Shown one piece after another: positions 1 to 7,079 of a stretch of DNA of 12,417 nucleotides. Position numbers and translations under genes: made by a program. The notes below the pieces were generated by a model. The model was not told the DNA's origin, searched no databases, and saw only the letters and a program-made list of their open reading frames with translations. The stretch comes from an uncultured Clostridia bacterium (GTDB taxonomy: Bacteria; Bacillota; Clostridia; TANB77; CAG-508), in the NCBI GenBank assembly GCA_934131055.1, contig CAKOZB010000038.1, positions 1 to 12,417 on the forward strand. The letters are read 5' to 3'. Each line of letters begins with the position of its first letter. Within the stretch, counting starts at the first letter, position 1.

Positions 1-344
1 ATTCCTGGCAATTTTTTTAAAGTATTTACTTCATTTGTAATTACTGCAAGTGCAAATCTTGATGGTGTAATATTTGAAAGTATTGTTATTGCAGATTTTG
101 CTCCTATTCCCCCAACAGATATTAGAAGTTCAAACATATGTAGTTCTTCGTTTGTATTAAATCCAAATAAACTAATATCATCTTCTCTTACTTTTAAATA
201 TGTATATACGCGAACCTGCCTATTTTCTTGTAATTCATCTATCGATTTTTTAGACATGAATACTTTATACCCTATGCCTTGTACTTCAATTATTATATAT
301 TCTTCTGATTTTACTACTAATTCACCTTTTAAATATGCTATCAT
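1..344 (-). CDS. ruvA: Holliday junction branch migration protein RuvA, N-terminal part (cut by window edge)
   Basis: RuvA binds four-way DNA junctions as a tetramer and loads the RuvB helicase during recombinational repair. The minus-strand frame runs open from an ATG at 344 to the window edge, giving 114 full codons. It begins MIAYLKGELV, followed by VQGIGYKVFMS (the OB-fold domain I of RuvA), then FELLISVGGIGAKSAI, the first helix-hairpin-helix of domain II. It breaks off in KKLPG, the beginning of the second helix-hairpin-helix (usually LPGIGKKTA). RuvA is normally about 200 residues, so roughly 85-90 C-terminal residues, including the RuvB-binding domain III, lie outside the window. The ribosome-binding site is weak (GGAAA just upstream of the ATG). 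ruvB usually follows ruvA and would be to the left. Identification rests on sequence motifs and is firm. Confidence 0.93.
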   Translation of the reverse strand, partial: MIAYLKGELVVKSEEYIIIEVQGIGYKVFMSKKSIDELQENRQVRVYTYLKVREDDISLFGFNTNEELHMFELLISVGGIGAKSAITILSNITPSRFALAVITNEVNTLKKLPG

Positions 345-520
345 AAGTTTCCATTAATCAATTTATTTACATATTTTCTATTCTTGTACATTTTAAAGTT
401 ATTACATTGCATCATTCTTTTTATCACATTATGTGTTTTCTATTTATAATATCAGCAAGCTCTATAAATTGATTATTCCCTTTCTTTTATTATCAAACAA
501 ATTTTCTCTTAATGGTTAAT

Positions 521-548
521 ATTTTATCATATTTTTAGTATTTTGCAA
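521..548 (-). promoter_or_regulatory. Candidate promoter for ruvA, divergent from deoD
   Basis: Read on the minus strand, TTGCAA (548-543) is followed after 16 bases by TAAAAT (526-521), with TGA directly before it, giving an extended -10 element. It would give ruvA a leader of about 170 bases. A second extended -10 (TGA-TATTAT, -10 at 451-446) lies closer to the gene but lacks a recognisable -35. ruvA might also be read from a gene further right in other lineages, but here deoD is divergent, so a promoter in this gap is required. The rest of 345-645 is AT-rich, with no coding frame or RNA gene that I can support. Confidence 0.4.
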
Positions 549-576
549 GAGTTTATTGTAATTTTTTCAGGTTTGC

Positions 577-604
577 TTGAACTATTTTTTGCATATGATA
601 TAAT
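577..604 (+). promoter_or_regulatory. Promoter of deoD
   Basis: TTGAAC (577-582) and a perfect TATAAT (599-604) are separated by 16 bases. TGA precedes the -10, giving an extended -10 motif. Transcription would start near 611, leaving a leader of about 35 bases that contains the strong AAGGAGG ribosome-binding site (632-638), 7 bases before the deoD ATG. No operator palindrome is evident. Confidence 0.72.
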
Positions 605-645
605 GACAATATTAAAATCAATTTTATTTTGAAGGAGGATTATTT

Positions 646-1365
646 ATGACACCACATAATGAAGCTAAAATTGAAGATATTTCTAATATTGTATTAATGC
701 CAGGAGATCCACTTAGAGCAAAGTACATTGCAGATACTTTTTTAGATGATGCAAAACTTGTTAATACGGTTAGAAACATGTTTGGTTACACTGGTTTTTA
801 TAAAGGCAAAAAGATTACAGTTTTTGCATCTGGAATGGGTATGCCAAGCATTGGAATTTATTCTTATGAGTTGTACAAATTTTATAATGTAGATACAATT
901 ATTCGTATAGGGTCTTGTGGAGCCTACAACGAGAATTTAAACCTTTTAGATACCATATTAGTAGATAATACATATACAGAAGGAAACTACGCATATGAGC
1001 TAAATGAGGAAGATTGCCACATAATGAATTCATCATCAGATATAAATAAAGTTATTGAAGATACATCAAAAAAATTAAACATTCCTTATGTAAAAGGAAA
1101 TACTCTTTGTACAGACTGTTTCGATTATTATGTAAAAGATGTTAATAGCTTAATTGCAAGATTCCCAAAAGAATTAAATATAATCGGAGCAGAAATGGAA
1201 GCATTTGCGCTTTTCTATAATGCAAAATTACTTGGAAAGAAAGCTAGCTGTTTACTAAGTGTAGTAGATTCTCACTATAAACATCAAGAAATCTCGGCAG
1301 ATGAAAGACAAACTTCATTAAATTCTATGATAAAATTAGCATTAGAATCTGCTATAAATTTATAA
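646..1365 (+). CDS. deoD: Purine nucleoside phosphorylase, DeoD type
   Basis: It cleaves purine (deoxy)ribonucleosides with phosphate to the free base and (deoxy)ribose-1-phosphate, in cytosolic purine salvage. The 239 residues match the usual DeoD length. MPGDPLRAK carries the phosphate-binding G20 and R24; R43, R87 and S90 (in IIRIGSCGA) are also in place. The ribose-binding Glu-Met-Glu is at 183-185, and the catalytic Asp and Arg are D208 and R221 (in ADERQTS). H4, which reaches a neighbouring subunit in the hexamer, is present. Some purine-pocket positions differ from the E. coli enzyme: the Ser before the catalytic Asp is V207, and the Tyr after the conserved Phe (F159) is D160. Base preference may therefore differ. 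It is a single-gene unit with its own promoter and strong ribosome-binding site, convergent with greA. Confidence 0.93.
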   Translation: MTPHNEAKIEDISNIVLMPGDPLRAKYIADTFLDDAKLVNTVRNMFGYTGFYKGKKITVFASGMGMPSIGIYSYELYKFYNVDTIIRIGSCGAYNENLNLLDTILVDNTYTEGNYAYELNEEDCHIMNSSSDINKVIEDTSKKLNIPYVKGNTLCTDCFDYYVKDVNSLIARFPKELNIIGAEMEAFALFYNAKLLGKKASCLLSVVDSHYKHQEISADERQTSLNSMIKLALESAINL

Positions 1366-1433
1366 AATTATAAGTTCTAATTCAAGCAATGTTTATTTGT
1401 TGCCATTAAAATATTTATTTAACCTTAATATAA

Positions 1434-1477
1434 AACCGAACCATAAAATATTTAACATTTTAGGTTCGGTTATATTT
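1434..1477. terminator. Bidirectional intrinsic terminator between deoD and greA
   Basis: AACCGAACC (1434-1442) pairs perfectly with GGTTCGGTT (1463-1471). The stem continues with TAAAAT (1444-1449) and ATTTTA (1457-1462) after one bulged A, around a 7-base loop. On the plus strand it is followed by TATATTTTTATTTTG, and on the minus strand by TTATATTAA. It can end deoD from the left and greA from the right. The greA stop codon (1480-1478) lies within the plus-strand T-rich tail. Confidence 0.85.
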
Positions 1478-1954
1478 TTATTTTGTTATTGATAAAACTT
1501 TATATTTAGCAATTCCGCCCGGTGTTTTTACTTCTACCATATCGTTTTTCTTCTTGCCTAATAAAGCAGCTCCAACTGGTGATTCATTAGAAATTTTATT
1601 TTCTGCTAAATTTACTTCTGTTGAACCAACTATTGTATATGTAACATCTTCATCATATTCTTCATCATGTACTTTTACAATATTTCCAACTTGAACTGTT
1701 TTTGTATCTATTTCAGATTCATCAATTATTTTAGCATATCTTATTTTATTTTCTAGCTCTGCTATTTTTCCTTCATTTTCTGCTTGAGCATTTTTTGCTT
1801 CATCATATTCAGAGTTTTCTGATAAATCTCCAAAGCCTAATGCTACCTTTATTTTTTCAGCAATTTCTGCTCTTTTAGTTGTTCTTAAATAATCTAATTC
1901 TTTCTCTAATTTTTCAAATCCTTCTTTTGATACTATTACGCCTTTATCTTCCAT
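1478..1954 (-). CDS. greA: Transcription elongation factor GreA
   Basis: GreA enters the RNA polymerase secondary channel and stimulates cleavage of the nascent RNA 3' end in backtracked complexes. The length, 158 residues, is that of the family. Residues 1-75 form the N-terminal antiparallel coiled coil. Its tip has the GDLSENSEY motif (42-50) with the acidic pair D43 and E46 that helps hold the catalytic magnesium. Residues from about 80 form the FKBP-like C-terminal domain, including [14 protein letters not shown]. The ATG at 1954 has GGAGG (1968-1964) 9 bases upstream. It has its own near-consensus promoter and a shared terminator, so it appears monocistronic. In many Clostridia greA is followed by lysS, which is absent here. 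Confidence 0.96.
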   Translation of the reverse strand: MEDKGVIVSKEGFEKLEKELDYLRTTKRAEIAEKIKVALGFGDLSENSEYDEAKNAQAENEGKIAELENKIRYAKIIDESEIDTKTVQVGNIVKVHDEEYDEDVTYTIVGSTEVNLAENKISNESPVGAALLGKKKNDMVEVKTPGGIAKYKVLSITK

Positions 1955-2007
1955 GCTATAAAACCTCCTTGTTTTTTTGCAGTATTAACTTTTAAAATCA
2001 TTGTATA

Positions 2008-2036
2008 ATGATACCCCTTTTTTTCACTTTTGTCAA
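2008..2036 (-). promoter_or_regulatory. Promoter of greA
   Basis: Read on the minus strand, a perfect TTGACA (2036-2031) is followed after 17 bases by TATCAT (2013-2008), which is 5 of 6 to the -10 consensus. The leader would be about 47 bases and includes the AAGGAGG ribosome-binding site. This separates greA from the gene to its right despite the shared strand. Confidence 0.8.
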
Positions 2037-2137
2037 GTATTTTTCGTCTTCTAATGTCTAATCATTTCATGTAATTATACAATTTTATTTCATACCTTTA
2101 TAGTGCTCAATTTCTAGGTAATTTCTTCCATTTTATA

Positions 2138-3016
2138 TTATTTTATTTCAACATTTCCTCTATTTCCTATAAGTTCATATTCATTTTTTTCTATCTTTTC
2201 TCGTACCGCTTCTGCCCATTTTTCTTTTTGTATATTATACTCATCTTGTAATTCAAATTCACCCTTGTCTATTAATTTTACATTATTTATTATATTCCCA
2301 TCAAAATACATTAATTTATCTATCTTTGTATCTGCAATATTAAAAATTATAGCAGTTCTATTTATACAATATTCTGCAATTTTATCTTCACTAAAATCCA
2401 CATTTAATATATACCTTGCATTTTTTAAACTCTTTCTTTTATTGTTTAACACAGATATTGGTTCAAAATTTTTCTCTGTTTCTTCCTCTAAACCTGCAAA
2501 CTGCTTTCTGTTAGACGTGACTATATTAATCATTTTATATTGTGTTATTAATTTGCTTATAAGCTGTGTATTATTATAATCTTTTGTATCAATTAATATG
2601 CTAAGTGACTGTTCCTCTGGAATTTGTTTTTTCCTTTCAATTACCGACTTTATTACTTCTCTTGCAAAATCTCTATATATGTTCTTACTTTCTTTGCTAT
2701 TTTTTATAATTTTATTTACATTTTGATATATTTCAATATTTTCTTTATTACTAGCAATCTCTTTTATTCTTCTAGACAATATTATATTTGAATTTACATT
2801 TTTTCTTACTATATTCTCTATTTTTCTCAACGTTTTTTCTTCTTTATTATGCACTGTGTAACATATGTACTTGATTTTATCATCACTTTCAATCATTTTT
2901 ATATTTCCAAATACATATTTTAGCTTCTTTATTTTTCTTAAAAAATTTATAAATCCATAAGATAGATCATTAATATCCTTATAATATTCTAATGTAAAAT
3001 ATATTGTTTTTTTCAT
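2138..3016 (-). CDS. Unrecognised 292-residue cytosolic protein
   Basis: I do not recognise this protein. The ATG at 3016 is chosen because GGTGAT, complementary to the 16S rRNA tail, lies 3 bases upstream; a TTG four codons earlier would consume that site. It has no signal peptide or membrane segment. Residues 1-100 are Lys/Ile/Asn-rich with mixed strands and helices. Residues 101-130 look helical. Residues 137-230 alternate hydrophobic strands (SILID, INIVTS, ARYILNVDF, TAIIFNIAD) with helices. That order resembles a Rossmann-type fold such as a dehydrogenase NAD(P) domain, although no GxGxxG loop is present; this is inference only. There are few Cys or His, so metal binding is not suggested. 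It lies between flotillin and greA on the same strand, separated from each by more than 175 bases. Base composition is very AT-rich, like the host, so it is probably a long-term resident. I see no clear terminator behind it and no convincing promoter. Confidence 0.8.
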   Translation of the reverse strand: MKKTIYFTLEYYKDINDLSYGFINFLRKIKKLKYVFGNIKMIESDDKIKYICYTVHNKEEKTLRKIENIVRKNVNSNIILSRRIKEIASNKENIEIYQNVNKIIKNSKESKNIYRDFAREVIKSVIERKKQIPEEQSLSILIDTKDYNNTQLISKLITQYKMINIVTSNRKQFAGLEEETEKNFEPISVLNNKRKSLKNARYILNVDFSEDKIAEYCINRTAIIFNIADTKIDKLMYFDGNIINNVKLIDKGEFELQDEYNIQKEKWAEAVREKIEKNEYELIGNRGNVEIK

Positions 3017-3100
3017 AGCATCACCCAATATAATATATTATTGATATTATCTTTATAAAACCCATTTTTACATCATCATAAATAAAAATTTAAAATTGCC

Positions 3101-3136
3101 GAAAAAAGAGAGCTTCCTTATTTCTAAGAAGCTCTC
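3101..3136 (-). terminator. Intrinsic terminator of the flotillin gene
   Basis: GAGAGCTTC (3108-3116) pairs perfectly with GAAGCTCTC (3128-3136). TTA and TAA extend the stem beyond one bulged base, leaving a 4-base loop. On the minus strand the stem is followed by six T residues (3107-3102). It sits 59 bases after the flotillin stop codon and upstream of the 292-residue gene. Confidence 0.88.
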
Positions 3137-3195
3137 AAAAAGTTTAGTTAGTTGGTAGTCTACTAGTTTAGAGTTTTATTAATAGATTACATTAT

Positions 3196-5025
3196 TTAGT
3201 TTGACTTTTCTCCTTCCTCTGCTTCAGAAATCATCTCTTCTTCAGCAGATTCCCTCACATCTTTATCAGATGTGTCCGTGTCGCTCAACTCAGGCTCTTC
3301 CACAGGGTTCTCTTCGGCAGGTTCAATCAAAGCATCTTCAACGTCAGGCTGTTCTTCTGCACCATCTGCATTGTCTTCAACAGCCGTAGTCTTCGTTTCA
3401 GAACTGCTCTGACCATTTTTTGTTCTGTTCAGACCAGAAAGCAAGGACTCAGAGAGTTCCTTAACTTCTTCGTTCATAGAACGACCATTCAGAGCTTGGT
3501 TCTCAACGTTGAGGCTCTTCATGAGCACAGGAATCTGGCTAATGGTATCAAGCAAGATGTTGCCTGTCTTACCAGCTCCCATAGCATTCTGGAGTCCATC
3601 GCCGCCAATATGCACAAACTCTGCATTCTGGCCAACGTTTGCCATAACCTCTGCCATGGCAGTGGAAACCTTAATCTGAGCCTCAGTCTGAATTCTGAGT
3701 TTCTCGATTTCGAAGTTCACCTTATCGTTGGCAGCACGTGCTTCTGCAATAGCCTTTTCACCTTCAGCTTCAGCAAGCTTCTTTGCCTTGATACCTTCTG
3801 CATCTGCGAGCAAATCTGCCTTTTTGCCTTCAGCCTCAGCGATAGCCTTGGCCTTAGTAACATCTGCCTGTGCAAGACCTTCTTCACGGATTTTTGATGC
3901 CTCAGCCTCAGCCACCTTTACCTTGGTTTCAGCTTCAGTTCTTTCGACATCAGCCTTACCCTGTGCTTCCTTTCTAGCCGCTTCTGCATTTCGCTCTGCG
4001 ACCTTAATGTTTGCATCAGCTTCAATGGCTTTAACATCAGCCTCAGCTTCTGCTTCAACACGCTTTTTCTGCTTATCGCTTTCAGCACGAGTAAGCAAAA
4101 CTTCTCTCTGCTTCTGAGCAGCAAGGTTTTCCTGTTCGGCCTTCATAACCTCTACAGCACCCTTCTGTTCTTCAACCTCACGCAGACGAATTGTCTTCTG
4201 CAGTTCACCCGCAACATCCGCATTAGCTTTTGCCGTATCTGTTGCAATTTTGAATTCTGCAAGTTTTGTATCTGTCTCCTTACGTTTTTCCTGCTCGGCA
4301 AGTTCAGCCTCCATCTTGGCGATTTTGGACTCTTTTTGCGCATTTGCCTCTGTAATCTCAGCAACTTGAGTTGCAACAGCCTTCTTTTCTCTGGTAGTCT
4401 GCTCTACCTCAGCAGCCTTAATTGCAGCAGCTTTTCTCTTGTCAGCAGAATCAAGTGCAGCAATATCGTCATAGTAACCATTATTGTCACTAATATCCTG
4501 AATGTTCAGAGATACCAATTCCAATCCCATGTTTTCCATTTCATCTGCTACACTTTGTTGAACCTTCTGCTTAAAGGCTTCTTTATCCTTCAGCAAAGCC
4601 TCTGGCGTCATAGATGCAACAACATCACGAACAGCACCCATAAGGGTAAGCTTAACATCTGCAACAATACCATCATTGCCACGTTCTTTGAACGAAATAA
4701 TTGCTGTACGCAGTTTGCTTTCGTCCGAAACACAAGGTCGAATTTGTGCCGTCCAGTCTGCCACAATCGGAACTGCCGTGCATGTTTTAATTTCGTCTTT
4801 GTCAGCCTTAACGGTCAACATACAAAGGTCAAAGTAGTCTGCCTTCCGAAAAATCGGTATAACAAACGAGCCACCAGAGATTTTGATTACGGGTTCTTTG
4901 CCACCCGTAATAATCAAAACCTTGTCAATGCTTGCAACCTTGTAGATTGATGCCAAAAAGAGCAAAATCAGCAAGATTGCAATAACTGCTATGATAATTT
5001 CTACATGAGTCATAATGAAATCCAT
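3196..5025 (-). CDS. Flotillin / SPFH (band 7) membrane scaffold protein, probably acquired
   Basis: Flotillins are membrane-anchored oligomers that organise functional membrane microdomains; the precise role here is unknown. One membrane segment spans about residues 9-27, so most of the 609 residues face the cytosol. The SPFH domain covers about 30-185 and ends in the family-typical LNIQDISD (173-180). Residues 190-450 are a long Ala/Glu/Lys-rich coiled coil full of AEAEA and EAEG runs, as in FloT and YqiK. Residues 540-609 form an acidic tail, probably disordered; at 609 residues the protein is longer than B. subtilis FloT (about 510). The ATG at 5025 has AGGAGG 9 bases upstream; a second ATG four codons on is possible. 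Composition stands out: 29 G/C in 3721-3780 against 11 in 2761-2820 of the neighbouring gene. Arg is often CGT or CGA and Leu CTG, where neighbours use AGA and TTA. I infer horizontal transfer. The usual NfeD-type partner gene is not adjacent. Confidence 0.92.
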   Translation of the reverse strand: MDFIMTHVEIIIAVIAILLILLFLASIYKVASIDKVLIITGGKEPVIKISGGSFVIPIFRKADYFDLCMLTVKADKDEIKTCTAVPIVADWTAQIRPCVSDESKLRTAIISFKERGNDGIVADVKLTLMGAVRDVVASMTPEALLKDKEAFKQKVQQSVADEMENMGLELVSLNIQDISDNNGYYDDIAALDSADKRKAAAIKAAEVEQTTREKKAVATQVAEITEANAQKESKIAKMEAELAEQEKRKETDTKLAEFKIATDTAKANADVAGELQKTIRLREVEEQKGAVEVMKAEQENLAAQKQREVLLTRAESDKQKKRVEAEAEADVKAIEADANIKVAERNAEAARKEAQGKADVERTEAETKVKVAEAEASKIREEGLAQADVTKAKAIAEAEGKKADLLADAEGIKAKKLAEAEGEKAIAEARAANDKVNFEIEKLRIQTEAQIKVSTAMAEVMANVGQNAEFVHIGGDGLQNAMGAGKTGNILLDTISQIPVLMKSLNVENQALNGRSMNEEVKELSESLLSGLNRTKNGQSSSETKTTAVEDNADGAEEQPDVEDALIEPAEENPVEEPELSDTDTSDKDVRESAEEEMISEAEEGEKSN

Positions 5026-5070
5026 CTAAAATGTCCTCCTTATAATTGTCAAATGATTTCATAAACTACC

Positions 5071-5102
5071 TATTACTAACCAACTTTTTCCAACTAGTAA
5101 TA
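5071..5102 (-). promoter_or_regulatory. Stem-loop in the 5' leader of flotillin mRNA
   Basis: TATTACTA (5071-5078) pairs perfectly with TAGTAATA (5095-5102). On the RNA, the two AGTTGG copies inside can add several G-U pairs. It begins a few bases after the predicted transcription start (about 5109) and ends 45 bases before the start codon, so it does not hide the ribosome-binding site. A role in mRNA stability is possible but unproven. Confidence 0.45.
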
Positions 5103-5115
5103 AAACTCTCGCAAT

Positions 5116-5144
5116 ATTATACTACCTTTTTCTGTTTATGTAAA
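5116..5144 (-). promoter_or_regulatory. Promoter of the flotillin gene
   Basis: On the minus strand TTTACA (5144-5139, 5 of 6) is followed after 17 bases by a perfect TATAAT (5121-5116). The leader would be about 85 bases. Its AT-rich sequence resembles the host rather than the GC-richer gene it drives. Confidence 0.8.
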
Positions 5145-5160
5145 GTATTTTCGAGTAAAT

Positions 5161-5201
5161 AGAAAAATAGACAGACAATCTTCTAGATTATATGTCTATT
5201 T
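5161..5201 (-). terminator. Intrinsic terminator of the GH18 gene
   Basis: AAATAGACA (5165-5173) pairs with TGTCTATTT (5193-5201), 9 of 9. An inner AATCT/AGATT helix (5177-5181 with 5185-5189) sits in the loop. On the minus strand the stem runs into TTTTTCT. It lies 13 bases after the GH18 stop codon and ends 17 bases before the flotillin -35. Confidence 0.75.
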
Positions 5202-5214
5202 ATATTATTTATCG

Positions 5215-6900
5215 TTATTTTACATTCAAAACTTCTGAAACAACATTCCAAATGTCTTCTGTTTCTCTATCTTTTTCCCAATATGCAGCACCTGCTAAAT
5301 TATATGTGTTAACTAATTCTAGCTTATATTTTATAGATTTAGCATCTTCTATCCAAATCTTATATGTTTTTCCACCTTTTTCGTACTCTGCATAATTTTG
5401 TTTTAGCGAATCGTCCCATGTCGTTTTTGTTCCTTCTGGTAAGTTTTTTGCTATATTTTTCATGTTAACTACTTTACTTGTTACACTTCCATTGTTTTCA
5501 GTCCAAATTCTTGTATAGAATGGTGTTCCTAGTATTATCTTGCTTGCATCTACACCTTCTTGCCCTAAGAATTTTTTGATGTTTGCTTCTACCCAATCAC
5601 AACCAGCCGTTGTTCCTTCTTTAGGTGATGACACTCCATTTTGGTCATATCCCATAAATACTATATAGTCTGCAACATCACCTATCACATTTCTGTCATA
5701 ACATAGAGACCAATCTGGTGAACCATCTGGTGCTGTTACATCAACAGATAAAACCTTTCCAAGTTCTTTTAATCTAGGTGCTAATTCTATTACTAATCTA
5801 GAATATACATCTTTATCACTTTCATTTAAGTACTCAAAGTCCAGGTTTATTCCATCAAGATTAAATGTTACTACTGCAGTTACTATATTGTTTATTAACT
5901 TTTCTCTTAATTTGTAATCATTTAATATCTCAGTTGTAGTTGGCTTGTCCGAATTATTTGAAAGTAATGCCCAAACCTTGTATCCATTATTATGAGCCCA
6001 ATTTATATAATTTGTTCCTGCTGTTCCAACATTAGCAACAAGGTTTCCTTTTCCTCCATCTTGTAATGATAAAAATGCTGGAGATACAACATTTACACCT
6101 TTTATTGTTCCTGTTCTTTGTGGCGCAGATGCATACTCTGAAAAATAATCCCATACCAAGCTAATATTTCCTTCAATTTGTTTCTCTATGTTTAATTTTT
6201 CTCTAATCTGTTTTTCATTTGCTAAAGTACTAGTTTTTACATAGCCAATCTTTCCATTTTCTGTTGTAACCTTAGTCCAGCCATTTTCTGCAGTCTTATC
6301 ATCCTTCACAACTGTAACATTATCGCCTTTTTCGATTTTATCAACAGTCTTTGAAAAACTTGTTGGCATATATTTTACTGAATTATTCTTGCTACTATTA
6401 GCATATACAAGTTCTCTATCTAATGAAACTAAAACAACAGTATTTGTCTCACTTATATATTTTGTTTCCACATTGTATACACTTTTGCTAATTTCAGAGA
6501 AAGGTAAATAAAACTCATTACCTATCTTTTTGGCTGGCGCAATTAGACTCACATCTGAGCTATTTATTGTGCATTTATTTTTATCAATCACAAATGTTGC
6601 AACCTTTGTATCTGATGTTGTTATAATTTGATTGTACTTATTATCATAAAAAATATGGTCATCAAAGAAATTTGCAATATCTTTAGTAGATAAATATACT
6701 ACATCATCTTCTACAATTACATCATTCTTGATACTCTTTGTAACATTTCCATTATTAATTACTAAATTAGTTTTCCCAGTAATTTCATTTCTTATATAAT
6801 TTTGTGCTGTATTAAGTACAAATACTATTGCCAATGCAAATATTATTGTTACAATTAATTTATAAATATATATTTTCTTTTCTTTTTTCTTACTTCTCAT
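5215..6900 (-). CDS. Membrane-anchored GH18 glycosidase with copper-amine-oxidase-like N-domain and SH3 domain
   Basis: It probably hydrolyses N-acetylglucosamine-containing wall or cortex glycan outside the cell, as in SleL/YdhD relatives; the substrate is inferred. From the ATG at 6900 it has 561 residues. A basic N-terminus precedes a membrane segment (about 15-31), which acts as an uncleaved anchor. A copper-amine-oxidase-N-like domain (about 45-165) comes next, then a bacterial SH3 domain (about 175-228). The GH18 barrel (about 245-561) has LDGINLDFE at 348-356, matching the family 18 signature, with E356 as catalytic acid. MGYD (416-419) and the terminal AAYWEKD are also family-like. 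An in-frame GTG at 6972 would add 24 residues, but it lies about 5 bases from the predicted transcription start and has no ribosome-binding site. The ATG has AGAGGA upstream, although the spacing is long. It is a monocistronic unit. Confidence 0.9.
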   Translation of the reverse strand: MRSKKKEKKIYIYKLIVTIIFALAIVFVLNTAQNYIRNEITGKTNLVINNGNVTKSIKNDVIVEDDVVYLSTKDIANFFDDHIFYDNKYNQIITTSDTKVATFVIDKNKCTINSSDVSLIAPAKKIGNEFYLPFSEISKSVYNVETKYISETNTVVLVSLDRELVYANSSKNNSVKYMPTSFSKTVDKIEKGDNVTVVKDDKTAENGWTKVTTENGKIGYVKTSTLANEKQIREKLNIEKQIEGNISLVWDYFSEYASAPQRTGTIKGVNVVSPAFLSLQDGGKGNLVANVGTAGTNYINWAHNNGYKVWALLSNNSDKPTTTEILNDYKLREKLINNIVTAVVTFNLDGINLDFEYLNESDKDVYSRLVIELAPRLKELGKVLSVDVTAPDGSPDWSLCYDRNVIGDVADYIVFMGYDQNGVSSPKEGTTAGCDWVEANIKKFLGQEGVDASKIILGTPFYTRIWTENNGSVTSKVVNMKNIAKNLPEGTKTTWDDSLKQNYAEYEKGGKTYKIWIEDAKSIKYKLELVNTYNLAGAAYWEKDRETEDIWNVVSEVLNVK

Positions 6901-6983
6901 ATAATTACTATTCCTCTTTCTATTTGCAAATCTAGTTATAAAATTATAATTATTTTTAAACCAGTTCCTCACTTTTCTCTACT

Positions 6984-7012
6984 ATAATACCATAAAGAAT
7001 ATTTTTAGTGAA
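6984..7012 (-). promoter_or_regulatory. Promoter of the GH18 gene
   Basis: On the minus strand TTCACT (7012-7007, 4 of 6) is followed after 17 bases by TATTAT (6989-6984), preceded by TGG as an extended -10. Transcription would begin near 6977. This argues for the ATG at 6900 over the GTG at 6972 as the start of translation. Confidence 0.6.
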
Positions 7013-7040
7013 GTAATTTATTAAATTTTTTTAAGATTAT

Positions 7041-7079
7041 AAAAAATAAGCAATCAAAGTTTCCTTCAATCACTTATTT
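7041..7079 (-). terminator. Intrinsic terminator of the glycolytic operon
   Basis: AAATAAG (7044-7050) pairs with CTTATTT (7073-7079). An inner AAG/CTT helix closes a GAAA-type loop on the RNA. On the minus strand the stem is followed by six T residues, then ATAATC. It overlaps the stop codon of the YezG-like gene (7080-7078), so it ends the transcript immediately after that gene. Confidence 0.65.

Noticed and set aside
345..645. Possible small gene or RNA in the ruvA-deoD gap
   Set aside because: It is AT-rich with no open frame of note, no strong hairpin and no tRNA-like fold; only promoter motifs can be supported.
3021..3060. Palindromic ATAATATATTAT upstream of the 292-residue gene as an operator
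   Set aside because: It is pure A/T, only 12 bases, and expected by chance at this composition.
3720..4460. Possible tandem DNA repeat inside flotillin
   Set aside because: The periodicity is at protein level (AEAEA/EAEG coiled coil); the codons vary between copies and there is no fixed DNA unit.
3496..4950. Several long plus-strand open frames opposite the flotillin gene, up to 204 codons
   Set aside because: They arise from the repetitive Ala/Glu/Lys codons of flotillin read backwards, have no ribosome-binding sites, and resemble no protein family.
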